A stretch of DNA of 64,000 nt from Shinisaurus crocodilurus (lineage: Eukaryota; Chordata; Lepidosauria; Squamata; Shinisauridae): NCBI GenBank assembly GCA_021292165.1, contig CM037878.1, forward strand, positions 232,033,546 to 232,097,545. The letters run 5' to 3'. A program made the translations under genes and the position numbers. Shown here piece after piece: positions 24,994 to 36,123 of the stretch. The notes below the pieces were generated by a model. It was not told the DNA's origin, did no database searches, and worked only from the letters and a program-made list of their open reading frames with translations. How positions within the stretch are numbered: position 1 is the first letter of the stretch; each line of letters begins with the position of its first letter.

Positions 24994-25475
24994 CTAAGTG
25001 TTTTTCATGAAACAGGTTTAAAAGGAAACTACAGAAATATACAGGGCATGCACACACACAGTGCATGATTTTTGAAAATCAATAAACCATTGTGGCATTA
25101 AACCCGTCCCTGCCTATACCTATAGATGTCTGTACACAGAGGATATGATTTTCTTTTCGTATCAGTGTCAGCATTCCACCTGATCTCCATCTGTTTCTGG
25201 AGTAACATACATGGCAGGATTAGGGTTTCACAGGGCACTCCATAGCCAACTATTGTTTTTCATTGATTTTACAACCACTACATGACCCTAATCTATACTA
25301 TTCCTGGGGGGGGGGGGGAGTATGGCAGGAAGTGCGGAATTAGGCAGTGGGGCTTAGGGTTATGGTGATCATCCAGTGGCACTTTTCAAGGTGACTGGCG
25401 GTTACCCGAGGCTTCCCTCGCTAGTGTCTTGCGGCTTGGCAAGAGAGAGATTGGGCCGCCTTTGAGGTTCTACCT

Positions 25476-26101
25476 GTTGTTTTTTTGTTTTGTTTTGCAA
25501 TTTTAATTTTATTTCTATGTGAAACAAACACATAATATCAAACATATAACAATTAACAAAACAAAATAGACCTCCGATTTTCTTCTACAGCAAATATAGG
25601 TAACAATATTTTTTCTTACTCGATAATCAGAATGAGAAATCTCTTTCTTCCCGTTGTCCCAAATTCACTTATTATTCCATAAACCCACAAACAAACAAAT
25701 CATTAGTTTCCAGTCTCTGCAAAAAGTCAATTAGAGGTTTCCACTCAACAATAAACGTGGATGTTGTCCTTTCTCTGATTAATGATGTGAGTTTGGCCAT
25801 CTCTGCCAGCTCCAGCATCTTGACCAACCATTCTTCTGTCATAGGCACTGCTGTACCTTTCCATTTCTGTGCATATAGTAATCTCGCTGCCGTTGTCATG
25901 TATAAAAATAAAGTTCCATACCTTCCTTCTAGCTGACTGTCCATTATTCCCAATAGAAAAGCCTCTGGTTTCAATTGAAAAGTAATCTTTAAAATATTTT
26001 GCATTAATAAATGAATTTCTACCCACATTTTTTTTAGCTTTCTTACATGTCCACCACATATGATAAAAGGTTCCTTCCTGTTGCTCACATTTCCACCATA
26101 T
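25476..26101 (-). mobile_element. L1 LINE, 5'-truncated, ORF2 C-terminus and 3' end
   Basis: On the minus strand, residues from MWWTCKKAK through EIHLLMQ-type, [23 protein letters not shown] and [20 protein letters not shown] match the C-terminal end of tetrapod L1 ORF2 (open at 25672-26088). The 3' tail appears as the T-rich run at 25479-25498 on the plus strand. An 11-bp direct repeat AGGTTCTACCT flanks the element (25465-25475 and 26102-26112), a target-site duplication expected from target-primed reverse transcription. The 5' truncation is severe. It interrupts an unclassified repeat (25320-26390). Confidence 0.88.
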
Positions 26102-26112
26102 AGGTTCTACCT

Positions 26113-26390
26113 TTTTTCACCTACATTGGCTGTCTCGTGGCACCAAAGGAAGGCGACACTGGTAAGGCCCTCCTGCTCCACATGGAGTGCAACTGGACGG
26201 TGGCGGGGCATCCCGCCTCCAATTCTGTTAGGATGTTTTGCTCAAACTTGATTTTCCCCCAGCCAATGGCCAGAATAGATTAGTACCGCACTTCACCCTC
26301 CCCAGATCCTTAATTCAATAAATGTGGCCCTGATTGAAACAATATATACCTGTGTCTGACTCTTCATTATCTCACCTATAAAATTGATGT
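26113..26390 (+). repeat. unclassified repeat flank, LTR-like end
   Basis: Sequence on both sides of the L1 (about 25320-25464 and 26113-26390) looks like one older element. It ends with AATAAATGTGGCCCTGATTG and TGTGTCTGACTCTTC, which resembles the polyadenylation and U5 part of an LTR. No partner LTR or coding part was found, so the class is open. Confidence 0.35.
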
Positions 26391-27538
26391 CTGAAAAAAT
26401 AACCTCACCTTTTCCCATCATGGTGAAATTAAAGCAAAAATAAGTGTAATGATGGATAATAAGAATAATGTCACCTGTTTCTGGACTTAACTATGCACTT
26501 CGGGGGGGGGGGGAATCTAGGGAAGCTTTAATAAGGAGTTTGTTTTTTATGTTGGTAAAGTTAATGTTTTTCTACATTATGGAACAATAAATAAAATGAG
26601 ATGACCTAGAAATGCTTGATCCTCTGCTGTAGCCTCTCAGAATTGGAATGTATAGGACCACGGAGTCCCAGAACAAGAATAAGGACCTACATGGTATAAT
26701 TAAGGATATGTGTCCCTTTGATTCCCTTTGATTCTCACATTTTCTGCTTTTCCACTTATGATCTTGCATATCTACAGAAACTATGTCAGATATCCTTACT
26801 GTTGAATGTACATTTGGATGCACTTCAGATGAGGGTGCTTCCTTTCAATTCCATTGCTTTCAACAAGATGCCTATTTGGGTGCTTATCTAAATGCACGTT
26901 CATGTCATTTGGGTGCTTATCTAAATCAGCACATTATGATGATTAACACTTTTGACCAACTTAGCTTGTACAAGAGTTTCTGTGTTCCATCACCTTTTCT
27001 CCCTCTCAGTAGCTTACACAGGGATTTGCACAGGCAACCACCATATTTCCCCCCTGATGAAAATTATGCTGGATAGAATCTTGACATAAAGAGGGTATGA
27101 AATAATTGCACCCAAACCCAGTAATAGAGAAGCAAGAGTCAATAGTTGGGATTCAAATTAGCAGCAATGTTTATTAGTTTTTATACGGGGGATCTGCATG
27201 TTCATTCTATGCCCTCCCTTCGGTGCGAGCCCCTAACAAGCTGAAAGAAAGAGCAATGTTCCTTCCTCATCAGCCTTTCCTGGGTGAGCTCCCTTGGATC
27301 AGGGCCAATGCAAGCCTTTCTTCTAAACATGACTCTTCACAACCTTCACATTTAACTGCTGAGGGGGTTCTGCCTGCATCACCCCTGCCTGTTGGTGCTT
27401 GGTTGAAAACTGTATTGCCTTAACTAAATGCAAAGTGTAGGGTTTTTTGTTTATTGAATTTCATGGGATTCTTTAACGGAAGAATTGAATTGCAGATAAT
27501 ATGAAAGTGACAGTTCAAACCCATTTATGAGTTCAAAT

Positions 27539-27885
27539 AATCAGAATGAGAAATCTCTTTCTTCCCGTTGTCCCAAATTCACTTATTATTCCATAAACCC
27601 ACAAACAAACAAATCATTAGTTTCCAGTCTCTGCAAAAAGTCAATTAGAGGTTTCCACTCAACAATAAACGTGGATGTTGTCCTTTCTCTGATTAATGAT
27701 GTGAGTTTAGCCATCTCTGCCAGCTCCAGCATCTTGACCAACCATTCTTCTGTCATAGACACTGCTGTACCTTTCCATTTCTGTGCATATAGTAATCTCG
27801 CTGCCGTTGTGATGTATAAAAATAAAGTTCCATACCTTCCTTCTAGCTGACTGTCCATTATTCCCAATAGAAAAGCCTCTGGTTT
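27539..27885 (-). mobile_element. internal L1 ORF2 fragment, near-identical to 25625-25971
   Basis: Collinear with 25625-25971 without gaps at an offset of 1914; I count three mismatches in about 347 bases. It keeps an open frame (27586-27867) for the same ORF2 C-terminal segment but lacks both the L1 3' end and everything upstream. A 7-bp direct repeat TTCAAAT flanks it (27532-27538 and 27886-27892). Confidence 0.88.
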
Positions 27886-27940
27886 TTCAAATTAATAAAT
27901 AGGCCCCAGAAATTATACTCTCTCTGATAATATACCAAGG

Positions 27941-28027
27941 CTGAAGTCCTATTCCCACTTACTTGGGAGTATGCCCCATTGTACTCAGTGGGACTTACTT
28001 CTGAGTAAACACATATATGATTGCACT
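27941..28027. mobile_element. small foldback MITE, family of 11770-11855
   Basis: The centre GGGAGTATGCCCCATTG / GGGACTTACTTCTGAGTAA and end TGATTGCACTT match the family. It is diverged at both ends. Confidence 0.6.
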
Positions 28028-28925
28028 TTAAATGCAAGGAAAGTCCATTATACTCAACGATGCTTTAAAAATGCATTTCGTACTGGAATGTACAACAATA
28101 ACATAAATATTATTAATTCATAAAATGGCACAAAGAATGCCTTTCACTTTCTCATCCAGTTCTCAGGAATGCAAAACTGGGTCCCCATATTTGTCACTTT
28201 TGAGGTTCAGGTGGAGAGTTTCTTGGGTAGATTTGAGAAACCTACAGAGATATTGAAGCTCAATAATGCTTGTTGCCACCATGTTTGTTTTCCCATACTG
28301 CAGCTTGGCACATTCAGAGATGCAATGTGAGGGGAAAATATGGTTGCCTGTTCAAAAAAAGAAAGAAAAGCCAAAACATCTTGTTCCTGGTGCCCTACTA
28401 CTTCTGTTCAAAGAACAAACTAATACTTCTTTGATTAGTTAGTCCACATTTGCTTTAATTTCCCCGCTCCTATGGGATGCAAAATTCATATGAGTTTGTG
28501 GAAAGTTTGAAAGTGGAGGTGGTTACTTTTCCCTTTTTATCAACACAGTGTCTAACTCTTCCCACCCCCTTTCATCAACCAGAAACTGGGGAGGGGAGTA
28601 GACTGGTGGGAAGAGAAAAACTGAATAGAAATGTTAGTTGCCAGGGCAAGAAATGACTTGCTGTTGACAGTCTTTTCTCAGCTATTACTAGCTCTAGCCT
28701 ATAAATTTCATTGTGTCCCCATAGAGACAGAACTGCAAAGTTTAATATGTGATGATCCTACACCTCCCACCCCCACAAAAAACAGATGAGTAGGAAACAG
28801 TCTATATATATCTTTGGTTTTATCATCTGATTTTACTTTTCCCCAAGTGAGATAAAATTAAAAAGTCCTGATGAAGGAAATCGGACCCACCAAATACCTT
28901 GTTACTGTTCTACTACTATTCCGAA

Positions 28926-29000
28926 ACTGAAGTTATTTATTTATTTATTTATTTTCTATACCACCCAACAGCTGAAGTTCTCTGGGTGGTTTACTGCAGT
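28926..29000 (-). mobile_element. LINE or SINE 3' tail fragment
   Basis: TTATTTATTTATTTATT followed by ATACCACCCAACAGC and GGTGGTTTAC is the reverse complement of the common L2-type tail of this genome. Only the end remains. Confidence 0.55.
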
Positions 29001-29640
29001 AATAATAATATTACTAATAACTAATTACTAATATTAGTAACTAATTACTAATAACAATAGTTGTTAATTTCGACGGTGGCAATTCTGGAGAGGGAGAAGA
29101 GGGTGAGAGTATTTTCCCTTCCTCCAGCCTACGGTCCTTCAGGAGTGGGTCTGCCTTGACTTAGGCCTAGTCAGGTTGTTCTCACCTATCTCAGGCTTCA
29201 GCCTTAAACAATTACTATTATACTCATTTGCGTCTGGAGTATAAATGGTGTGTGTGTGATATGCCCTTGATCAGTTCCTCCTTATTTTTAATCAGAAGTA
29301 GCATGATGAATCAGGTACAGGCAGGCTCAGTGTAACAGAACTAAAATTAAGTTATTAAGTTTACAGTAAATAAACTTTAAGGTTTGCTTTTAACTGTAAT
29401 GTCCTTGTTCTTAGTTACGTGTTACTTTAGCCTCCTTTCTAAATCCAACCCAACCTAAAGCATAAAACCACTCTTTCCTGTCCCCAGTACAGCCCAACAC
29501 CAAAACTCTACCCTCTCTTCACAAAACCTCTCTCCCTCCAGCACCCCCCCAACAGCATTCTCCTTAACAAATCACACAGCACCAGGCACTCAGCCACTCA
29601 TGAAGTTCCATACATTGTCATACTCCCTCCAGACAACCTT
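29001..29640. other. non-coding stretch beside gypsy remnant
   Basis: Contains a short TACTAAT-rich inverted repeat (29010-29055) and pyrimidine-rich sequence. By position it could include the 3' LTR of the minus-strand gypsy element, but I cannot define LTR ends. Confidence 0.3.
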
Positions 29641-30570
29641 CTATATAAAGGATATCCAGATTATACACAAAAATAAATCTGGGGGGCAATTTCCATTGGT
29701 GATTGCACTGGGTTTGCAACCACTTTCCCTTCCTTGCCTCAACAGCCCATCAGCAATCAGGTTATTTTGGCCAGCTACATGTTGGAATTCCATCTGGAAT
29801 TCTTGTAAGGCCCATGACAAATGCTGGATCAGTTGGTTTTGATTTTTCATGACTGGAGCCACAGTAGAGCTCAGTGGTCAGTCTGAATTATAAATTTCTG
29901 TCCCCATACATAAGGGTGCACTTTGCTAAGTGACCAGACTATTGCAAGATATTCTTTTTGAACAGATAAATAGTTCTTTTCCTGATCATTTAATTTTCAG
30001 CTAAAATATGCAATTGGGTGTTTTATGTTGTTGCGTTTTTGCAATAGGACTGCACCTATTCCTAGTTCAGATGCATCTGTGGCCATTATAAAAGTTTTTG
30101 AGAAGTCAGGAGATACTAATATGGGTGCACTGCAAAGTTTTATTTTTAGCAGCTTGAAGGCTTTCTGACACATGCCTCTGACCATACAATCCTGTCTGGT
30201 TTATTTTTCTGGGTGAGGTCATGTAATGGAGCAGCTACCTCCCCAAATTTGCCAATAAATCTTCTGTAATATCCTGCTAAGCCTAAAAAGCTCTAATTTG
30301 TTTCTTGCTTGTGGGAATGTGCCATTCTTTGATAGCAGTCAATTTATTTTCTAAAGATGTCAGCTTACCGCTACCCACTCTATGTCCCAAGGATATTACT
30401 TCAGGTCTACCAAACTGACATTTGGCAGCTTTGATTGTGATACCTGCCACATTTAGAGCTTTAAACACCTACTCTAGATTATTTAGGTGGTCTTCCTGAT
30501 TTTGACTGAAAATTGCAGCAGCATCTATGTATGAGACCTGAGTAAACCCCACAGAACACAATTGGTTTTC
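29641..30570 (-). pseudogene. Ty3/gypsy pol remnant (RT and RNase H)
   Basis: Three minus-strand frames lie in collinear order. At 30283-30540 an RT segment reads YIDAAAIFSQNQEDHLNNLE, then FKALNVAGITIKAAKCQF. At 29997-30185 comes APILVSPDFSKTFIMATDAS with GIGAVLLQ, the RT/RNase H junction. At 29641-29862 comes FQMEFQHVAGQNNLIADGL, the RNase H end. These are hallmark Ty3/gypsy motifs. The first RT aspartate pair is changed (DD to DA), and stops and frameshifts separate the pieces, so it is dead. Gag, protease, integrase and clear LTRs were not found. Confidence 0.82.
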
Positions 30571-31140
30571 CTTTTAAGTAAATGTGCATGACTCTAACCA
30601 CTGTAGCTTATTCCCTGCAGTAGAACTCAAGGAGTCCTCCCAGCTCCTATCAACACTGTTCACCTGCCTCATCCCAAACAGCTCATACAGAGATGGGACT
30701 ACCTTCTTTCCCAGTTGAATTGCTGCCTGCATTTCTTGGAGACAACTGAAGTGCAGCTCCCCCCTTTTATTGCTCTCCATGTCCCAAGGGTAACACACAG
30801 CATTGTTTCTCTAACCACTGTAGAGTACTTCCTTCAGTAGAACTGAAGGAGTCCTTCCAGCTTTTATCAAGTTCTGTTTGGCGGGCTAGTTGGCAGGGGG
30901 GGGGGTTGAATCTGCTGGGAAATTAGAGTATAAGGTGAATCTCATGTGCTGGTTTCCCAGCAGAATTGGGGGAGGGCAGCCCCACCTTTCCCAGCAGATT
31001 CATCCCCCTCACCAAACTGCCAGACAGTGTCATCTTCGCTTTCTGCTTCTCAGCCACTAATAATATGAGGTAAATTCCAGTATTCCCCCCACCCCATGGT
31101 GGGCTAGTAAGCATGCCTGGGCTTATGGTTAGTCCCATTG
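30571..31140. other. uncharacterised stretch with a 65-bp duplicated block
   Basis: A block containing CTAACCACTGTAG, CAGTAGAACT and AAGGAGTCCT occurs twice (about 30595-30657 and 30810-30875). An open minus-strand frame of 74 residues covers the first copy. It may belong to the adjacent gypsy remnant; no motif supports that. Confidence 0.35.
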
Positions 31141-31734
31141 ATTATCATTACATGTAAAGAGAGAGAGATTATTTTAAAGACCAGATGAAATGAAGCTTTA
31201 AAAAATGTTTTACACCTACTCCAATACAAGAAGAATAGAAAGCCATCATTGTTTCAGGTGAAAACCCTCTGGTCTCTTCAGAAACTGTGACTGCAAAATG
31301 GTCTTTACTTTTTTTCAAAGTAACTTTTGACAGAAGGATGGGTGGGGAGTTGGCTGTTTGGCTTTAACCTGCTCTTTGTCCCTCAAAACATCACCAATAT
31401 TTCTGAAATTTTCAGGTGCCAGTAAGAAGTGTTCATTGTACATACCCTAAAAAGGCCAGGATGATTGGTGAGATTTTGAGGGAGAAAGAGCAAATCATTT
31501 CAATTTTATAAAAGTTAGAACCACCAGCCCCCCAGCACCCCAGATCATAATTTAACAGGGTGGGATGCTCATTTTACTGATGGGCCTTAACATAAACATA
31601 TAACTCCTGTGACAGTTATAATAATGAAGAAATTTTACAGCAGCAATGCACAGATTTAAAGTATTCAGTTGCCAGTATCTTCTGTCCTCTTTATTAATTA
31701 ATTAAATGAAATAAAACATTGCCATATGAAATTA

Positions 31735-33347
31735 CCGTATTTTTCGCTCCATAACACGCACCTGGCCATAACACGCACTTAGATTTTAGAAGAAGAAAAC
31801 AGGAAAAAAAAAAATCATGTGCAAATCGCCCCTGATCTCGGAGCCCCACTGCTGCCACTCTGGACTCTCACTGCCTGTTCACCTTTCCTGTCTGAGCAGG
31901 CAAGCAATGAAAAGATGAGGAAATGGAGCAGCATCCTTCACTTGCCTTTGGCCCTCCCTCTGGGCAATGGTGTGGATGGGGTCCAGAGGGAGAGGGCAAG
32001 TGAAGGGGCAGAGGTAACAGTGGTGAGGAGGATGTGGGCCCATTCGGGGGGGGGCAATTGGGACCATCTTGCCTAAGCACCCCCCCCCAATCTAGAGCTG
32101 GCATAAGACCGAGCATTCTCCCAAACTATTAAAGGCCAGCCAAGTACGACACTGAGCTGGCGATTGGGGGGGGGTGCCGCCGCCGCCGCCACGCTGCCAC
32201 TGCCGCGCTGGCAGCAAAGGGAGCAGAGCTGGCCCTGCACCCGCCCGCCCGCAGTCTCTGCTGCCGGAGCTGCCCGGCTATGCGGAGCGTGACAAAGCCA
32301 CCCACACCCACCACAAACTTTCGCTGGCGGGCGGGGGGACTCAACTTTACAGGCTCTGCCGGGCAGGGGGGTGTGCCGCCGCTATCGCTGCGCTGCCGCC
32401 GCCATCACCGCGCCTGCCGTCGCCCTGCACCCGCCCACCCGCGTCCCTGCTGCTGGAGCCGCCCGGCTGTGCAGAGCGGGAAGGGGCCACCCACGCCCAC
32501 CGCGGACTTTCACTGGCAGGCAGAGAGACTCAACTCCACAGTCTCTGCGCCGCCGCCATTGCCGCGCTGTCATCGCCGTCATCGCTGCGCCGCCATCGCC
32601 GCACCGTCGTCATCGCTGCGCCGCCATCGCCGTCATCGCTGCGCCGCCATCGTCGCCATCGCTGCGCCGTCATCGCCGCGCTGTCATCGCTGCGCCGCTG
32701 CTGCCATCGCCGTACCGCGCGATGACAGCGCGGCAATGGCGGTGGCGCGGCGATGACGGCGGCGCAAGGGCGGCGCGGCGCGATGATGACGGCGAGGGCA
32801 GCAGCGGCGCGGCGATGACAGCGTGGCAATGGCGGCAGCGCGGTGATGACGGTGCGGCGATGACGGCGCGGCGGCGCAGCAATGGCGGCGCAGCGGCGTT
32901 GGGGGTTTGTGGGGGTTTGTGGTGGGTGCGGGTGGCCTTGTCCCGCTCTGCACGGCCGGGCGGCTCTGGCGGCAGAGACGCGGCCGGGAGGGTTGAGGGC
33001 CAGCTCTGCTCCCTTTGCTGCCAGCGCGGCATTGGCAGCGTGGCGGCGGCACCCCCCCCCTGCGTAGGAGCCCTCCTCTCTTCCGCCAGCCGGTGGGCTC
33101 CGGAGGATCCCTGCTGCCGGGCGGGGCAGGGAGGCCGCCGCAGCCAAATCAGCTGAGAGGCGGGGGCTTGCCCCGCTCTGCCCAGGAGCCCTCTGCTCTT
33201 CCCCGGAACGGTTGGAGGCGCGCAGGAGGTACTAGGTACGTAAAAAAAAACACTTATTTTTTATAGTATTCACTCCTTAACACGCACAGACATTTCCCCC
33301 TATTTTTTTGGGGGGTAAAAGTGCGTGTTATGGAGCGAAAAATATGG
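31735..33347. mobile_element. TA-flanked DNA element with GC-rich giant palindrome
   Basis: The terminal inverted repeats read CCGTATTTTTCGCTCC and GGAGCGAAAAATATGG, continuing ATAACACGCAC / GTGCGTGTTAT inward. TA dinucleotides at 31733-31734 and 33348-33349 suggest a TA target duplication. The last 200 bp match the copy at 55323-56303 (CAGCTGAGAGGC, CGGTTGGAGGCGCGCAG, ACAGACATTTCCCCC). Between about 32167 and 33056 lies an extremely GC-rich inverted repeat (see repeat entry). There is no transposase; long frames in this stretch are byproducts of low-complexity GC codons. The superfamily is not identified. Confidence 0.8.
32167..33056. repeat. GC-rich giant imperfect palindrome
   Basis: The segment from GGGGGTGCCGCCGCCGCC at 32167 is complementary to GGCGGCGGCACCCCCC ending near 33056, and the complementarity continues through CGCTGGCAGCAAAGGGAGCA (32207-32226) and its partner near 33005, and through the ACCCACCACAAAC / GTTTGTGGTGGGT pair. 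The core (about 32545-32885) is made of GCCGCCATCGC-type units on the left and their complements GCGATGACGGCG on the right. The left arm also has a 190-bp tandem repeat (CCCTGCACCCGCCC at 32233 and 32423). Confidence 0.85.
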
Positions 33348-33634
33348 TACTCTCTTTGAAATCGTTATCCAAAAGTAGCGGCATTAATAACATGATAAAT
33401 AATAATTTGTGGGGAAAACTTGAAAACATATCAAGGAGGATTAAGGAATTACAATTTACTACAAGTAAGATATCATTAAATTATTGTTTATGAAATATTT
33501 GCTTCAAAAATTTATTCTGATTTGATGTGTAGTGTAATCCCTTTTAGTCTGCAACAAGAAATATTTAGAAAAATTAAATGAATAGATTATGTAAAGGGGT
33601 TAAGAATGTCTTCCAACTATTTCCATGTGTTTAG

Positions 33635-33716
33635 ATATCCGACACTGGCACATACACTTGTGTTGCCACAAGTTCAAGTGGGGAAACATCTTGGAGTGCT
33701 GTGCTAGATGTGACAG
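33635..33716 (+). CDS. ROBO2: ROBO2 exon, end of Ig5
   Basis: The 82-bp exon begins ATATCCGACACTGGC after TTTAG in phase 0 and ends ACAG/GTAAGC, leaving one base of a Glu codon. It encodes ISDTGTYTCVATSSSGETSW and then SAVLDVT. The DTGTYTC motif holds the second cysteine of Ig5. It is a small exon placed 13.5 kb from the previous one and is the only piece between two large repeat-laden blocks, yet it is intact. Confidence 0.96.
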
Positions 33717-34419
33717 GTAAGCCATAACTATCTATTTTTGGAACTAAATGAAAGTGTTTGCTGTATTATGAATAAGCAAAGAAAAAATAAAGAAGAAATC
33801 TCAGATAGCAGTGCTTTTATTTCCACCTAGAATTTCACATTAAAGGCAAAAATACAAGATTGCATGAGTAGACTTCCACTCATACAATGGGACATTCTCC
33901 TCCTCTCTTCCCCTTCCTCCTGCAGCTCCCCGCTCTCCATAGCAGATTTTGAGGGTGTGCAGGGACTACAGGGGAGGAAGAATTGCCATCCTCCCTGTTC
34001 TACTGACAGAAGTCATTCCATTGGTAGGAGGGGTTAATTGATTCCCATCCAAAGACAGGTCTGTACAGCTTGACTCACCAAGCCAAAAGCAGTGTCCCAG
34101 CCATCTACATTGGCCCTTTGGTTTATTGATAAACTTCAGGTCTTTGCTACCTCCGTCAAACTGCAGACACAGAGGCAGTTGAGTATTAAAGCTCAGCAGG
34201 CCATGATTTCAGTATGTGGGCTGCATTACTTTTTGTGGACAAGTTGGGAAGCCTGCATTAAGTCATTCTGGAAGTTTCTGTGCCTATATAGATCTAGTTG
34301 AAGAAACCATTTCTTTCTTATTTGTTTATCTGGAATTCCTCACCATTCTGGCTATTAAAAATAAGACTAGACAGACAATGTACCTATTCTTATTTTATGT
34401 GTTGCTTTGCTTGTTGCCA

Positions 34420-34560
34420 TAGCTCAGTGGTAGAACACGTGTTCTGTAGCCAGAAAACCTAGTTTTAATATCTCTCATATCTAGTTACATAATATTGGTA
34501 ACAGGGCTGGGAAACACCTCAGACTGAGAACTTGGAGAACCACTTGCCTTTTTGAGTGGA
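34420..34560 (+). mobile_element. degraded tRNA-derived SINE
   Basis: CATAGCTCAGTGGTAGAACA is a tRNA A-box region like that of the element at 56657, and the B-box position reads CCTAGTTTTAAT, which is decayed. The remainder aligns loosely with the SINE body. Confidence 0.6.
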
Positions 34561-34699
34561 CTGGGTAGTTATGGATGGGGGAGAAATCCATTGTTTGCAT
34601 TTTTAATGCAAATTGACCTAATTTCACACTTGCAAACCTATACACAAACTGAAATTCAATTCAATATCCTTTGAAATTCTTAGTTCTCCAAATTTCCAA

Positions 34700-34880
34700 T
34701 CAAAATATCCAATTAAAAATGCACACAAAAATGCATATATTCGGGAAAAGTGCACACAAAAGTGTGCATAGTAGTGAAATAACATTTAGAAGTCCATGAA
34801 AGTAGGGGATTTTTGTTCAAAAAATGCATATAAAGGTGAGTGTATTAGGAGAAATGCACACAAAAATGCACACAAATGTT
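34700..34880. repeat. irregular tandem repeat of ATGCACACAAAA units
   Basis: Short units around TGCACACAAAA(A/G)TGCA recur at 34720-34770 and 34850-34880 with spacers between. It is diverged and I cannot give a fixed period. Confidence 0.5.
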
Positions 34881-35685
34881 CATGCAAACTTTTTAAATAA
34901 AAAGAAAATCCTCAAACTGATGTGGAAATGGTATGAACTGAATGTAAGATTGGAAAAATGAGAAACTGAAGGAGAATGAAATTGACAGCTTCAGCCCTCC
35001 CTGTGTTAGATGGACCGATGTTCAGACTCCATATTAGGCAACTTCATTTTTCCTAGAATAGAGATGCAGTGGTGGAAGAAGCTTCACCTATTGAGCTAAG
35101 GCATATGACCCCTGACAGGAAAAAAGCACATTAACATACAAATGTAAGGAGCTGTAGCTTACAGTGTAGAGAGTATATTAGCTCTTTTTACACAGAGCAC
35201 ACACACCTTATGCTATACTCTTCTCTTAGGTCATTTCGGATTGGGCTATTGCACTAGCCCCACTCAGTGTTGAGATGGTGTGTTCAATGACCATGCATAG
35301 AGTTAGAATGGCAAGTTCTGCTCCTTCCCCTCTGCACATTGACTGAACACCTGAACAGAGCCCCCGTGCTAACAGTTGTTTGCACAGAGGACTATGTCCA
35401 CATGAGCAGGACCCCCGCTCGTGTTATGGGTTCCTACTCAAATGGACAAAGGAAATGGGTTCCTTAACACATACAACCGTACCTGCAGAGACTTTGTTTA
35501 GATACAAAGAGAGAGGAGCAGAGCCTGCTGCCCTTTCCCTACACACATGCATTGAGTGTATTCTCTGAATGCTAAACAATGTGACTGTATTATAAATATG
35601 TTTTTGAAACTTAGTTTTTACTTTTTGTTTATATAGTAAACAGATTTTATTTTAAAAGTAAAAATTTACCATTTGTCTCCCACAG

Positions 35686-35851
35686 AAGCTGGGGGAGCAG
35701 CCGTAAGCAGGAATTATGATTTAAATGACCTCCCTGGGCCACCATCCAAGCCTCAGGTCACTGATGTCACTAAGAATAGTGTCACCCTGTCTTGGCAGCC
35801 AGGCACCCCTGGAAACCTACCCACTAGTGCATATATCATTGAAGCTTTTAG
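35686..35851 (+). CDS. ROBO2: ROBO2 exon, Ig5-FN3 linker and first half of FN3-1
   Basis: The 166-bp exon follows CTCCCACAG; two bases complete a Glu codon and the exon ends TTTAG/GTATGT in phase 2. It encodes the linker AGGAAVSRNYDLNDLPGPPS, then KPQVTDVTKNSVTLSWQPGT, the A-C strands of FN3-1 with the conserved tryptophan, and ends AYIIEAF. Several linker residues (for example AGGAAVSR) differ from the mammalian sequence as I recall it, while the FN3 core is nearly invariant, which is the expected pattern. Confidence 0.96.
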
Positions 35852-36078
35852 GTATGTTAAAAATCAATTTTCCTTGTATGTTGACTTAATTATGGACATA
35901 TCCACATTTGAGCAAAGTGAATTTAAAGTCTTATTGATATCAGAGAATTAAAACCTGATGACTGTGTGTGTTTTTAAAGTAAAAATGACTTTTTAAACAT
36001 CTTAGTTATGAATATGAACTGCATGTGTCTAAGGAAAATTTCTGACACCTCCTCCTCCTCCTCCTCATTATTATTATA

Positions 36079-36123
<45 letters not shown>

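Larger units (their letters stand above)
20170..33634 (+). other. ROBO2 intron within Ig5 (13.5 kb)
   Basis: Donor GTGAGT, acceptor ATGTGTTTAG. Most is repeat-derived (listed separately). I recognise nothing in 20170-20730, 22475-23699, 24994-25300, 26440-27530, 28028-28925 or 31141-31732 beyond G-runs and short AT-rich tracts. Confidence 0.8.
33717..35685 (+). other. ROBO2 intron between Ig5 and FN3-1
   Basis: Donor GTAAGC, acceptor TGTCTCCCACAG. Around 33840-34060 is a GC-richer stretch of unknown nature. A degraded tRNA-SINE lies at 34420-34560. From 34700 to 34880 the motif ATGCACACAAAAATGCA recurs several times in a loose tandem form. I see nothing in 34990-35685. Confidence 0.8.

Noticed and set aside
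32174..33156. Overlapping long open frames on both strands (up to 261 residues)
   Set aside because: They are Arg/Pro/Ala/His-rich products of GC-rich trinucleotide-like palindromic DNA, open in several frames on both strands at once, inside a transposon. No domain or start context supports a protein.
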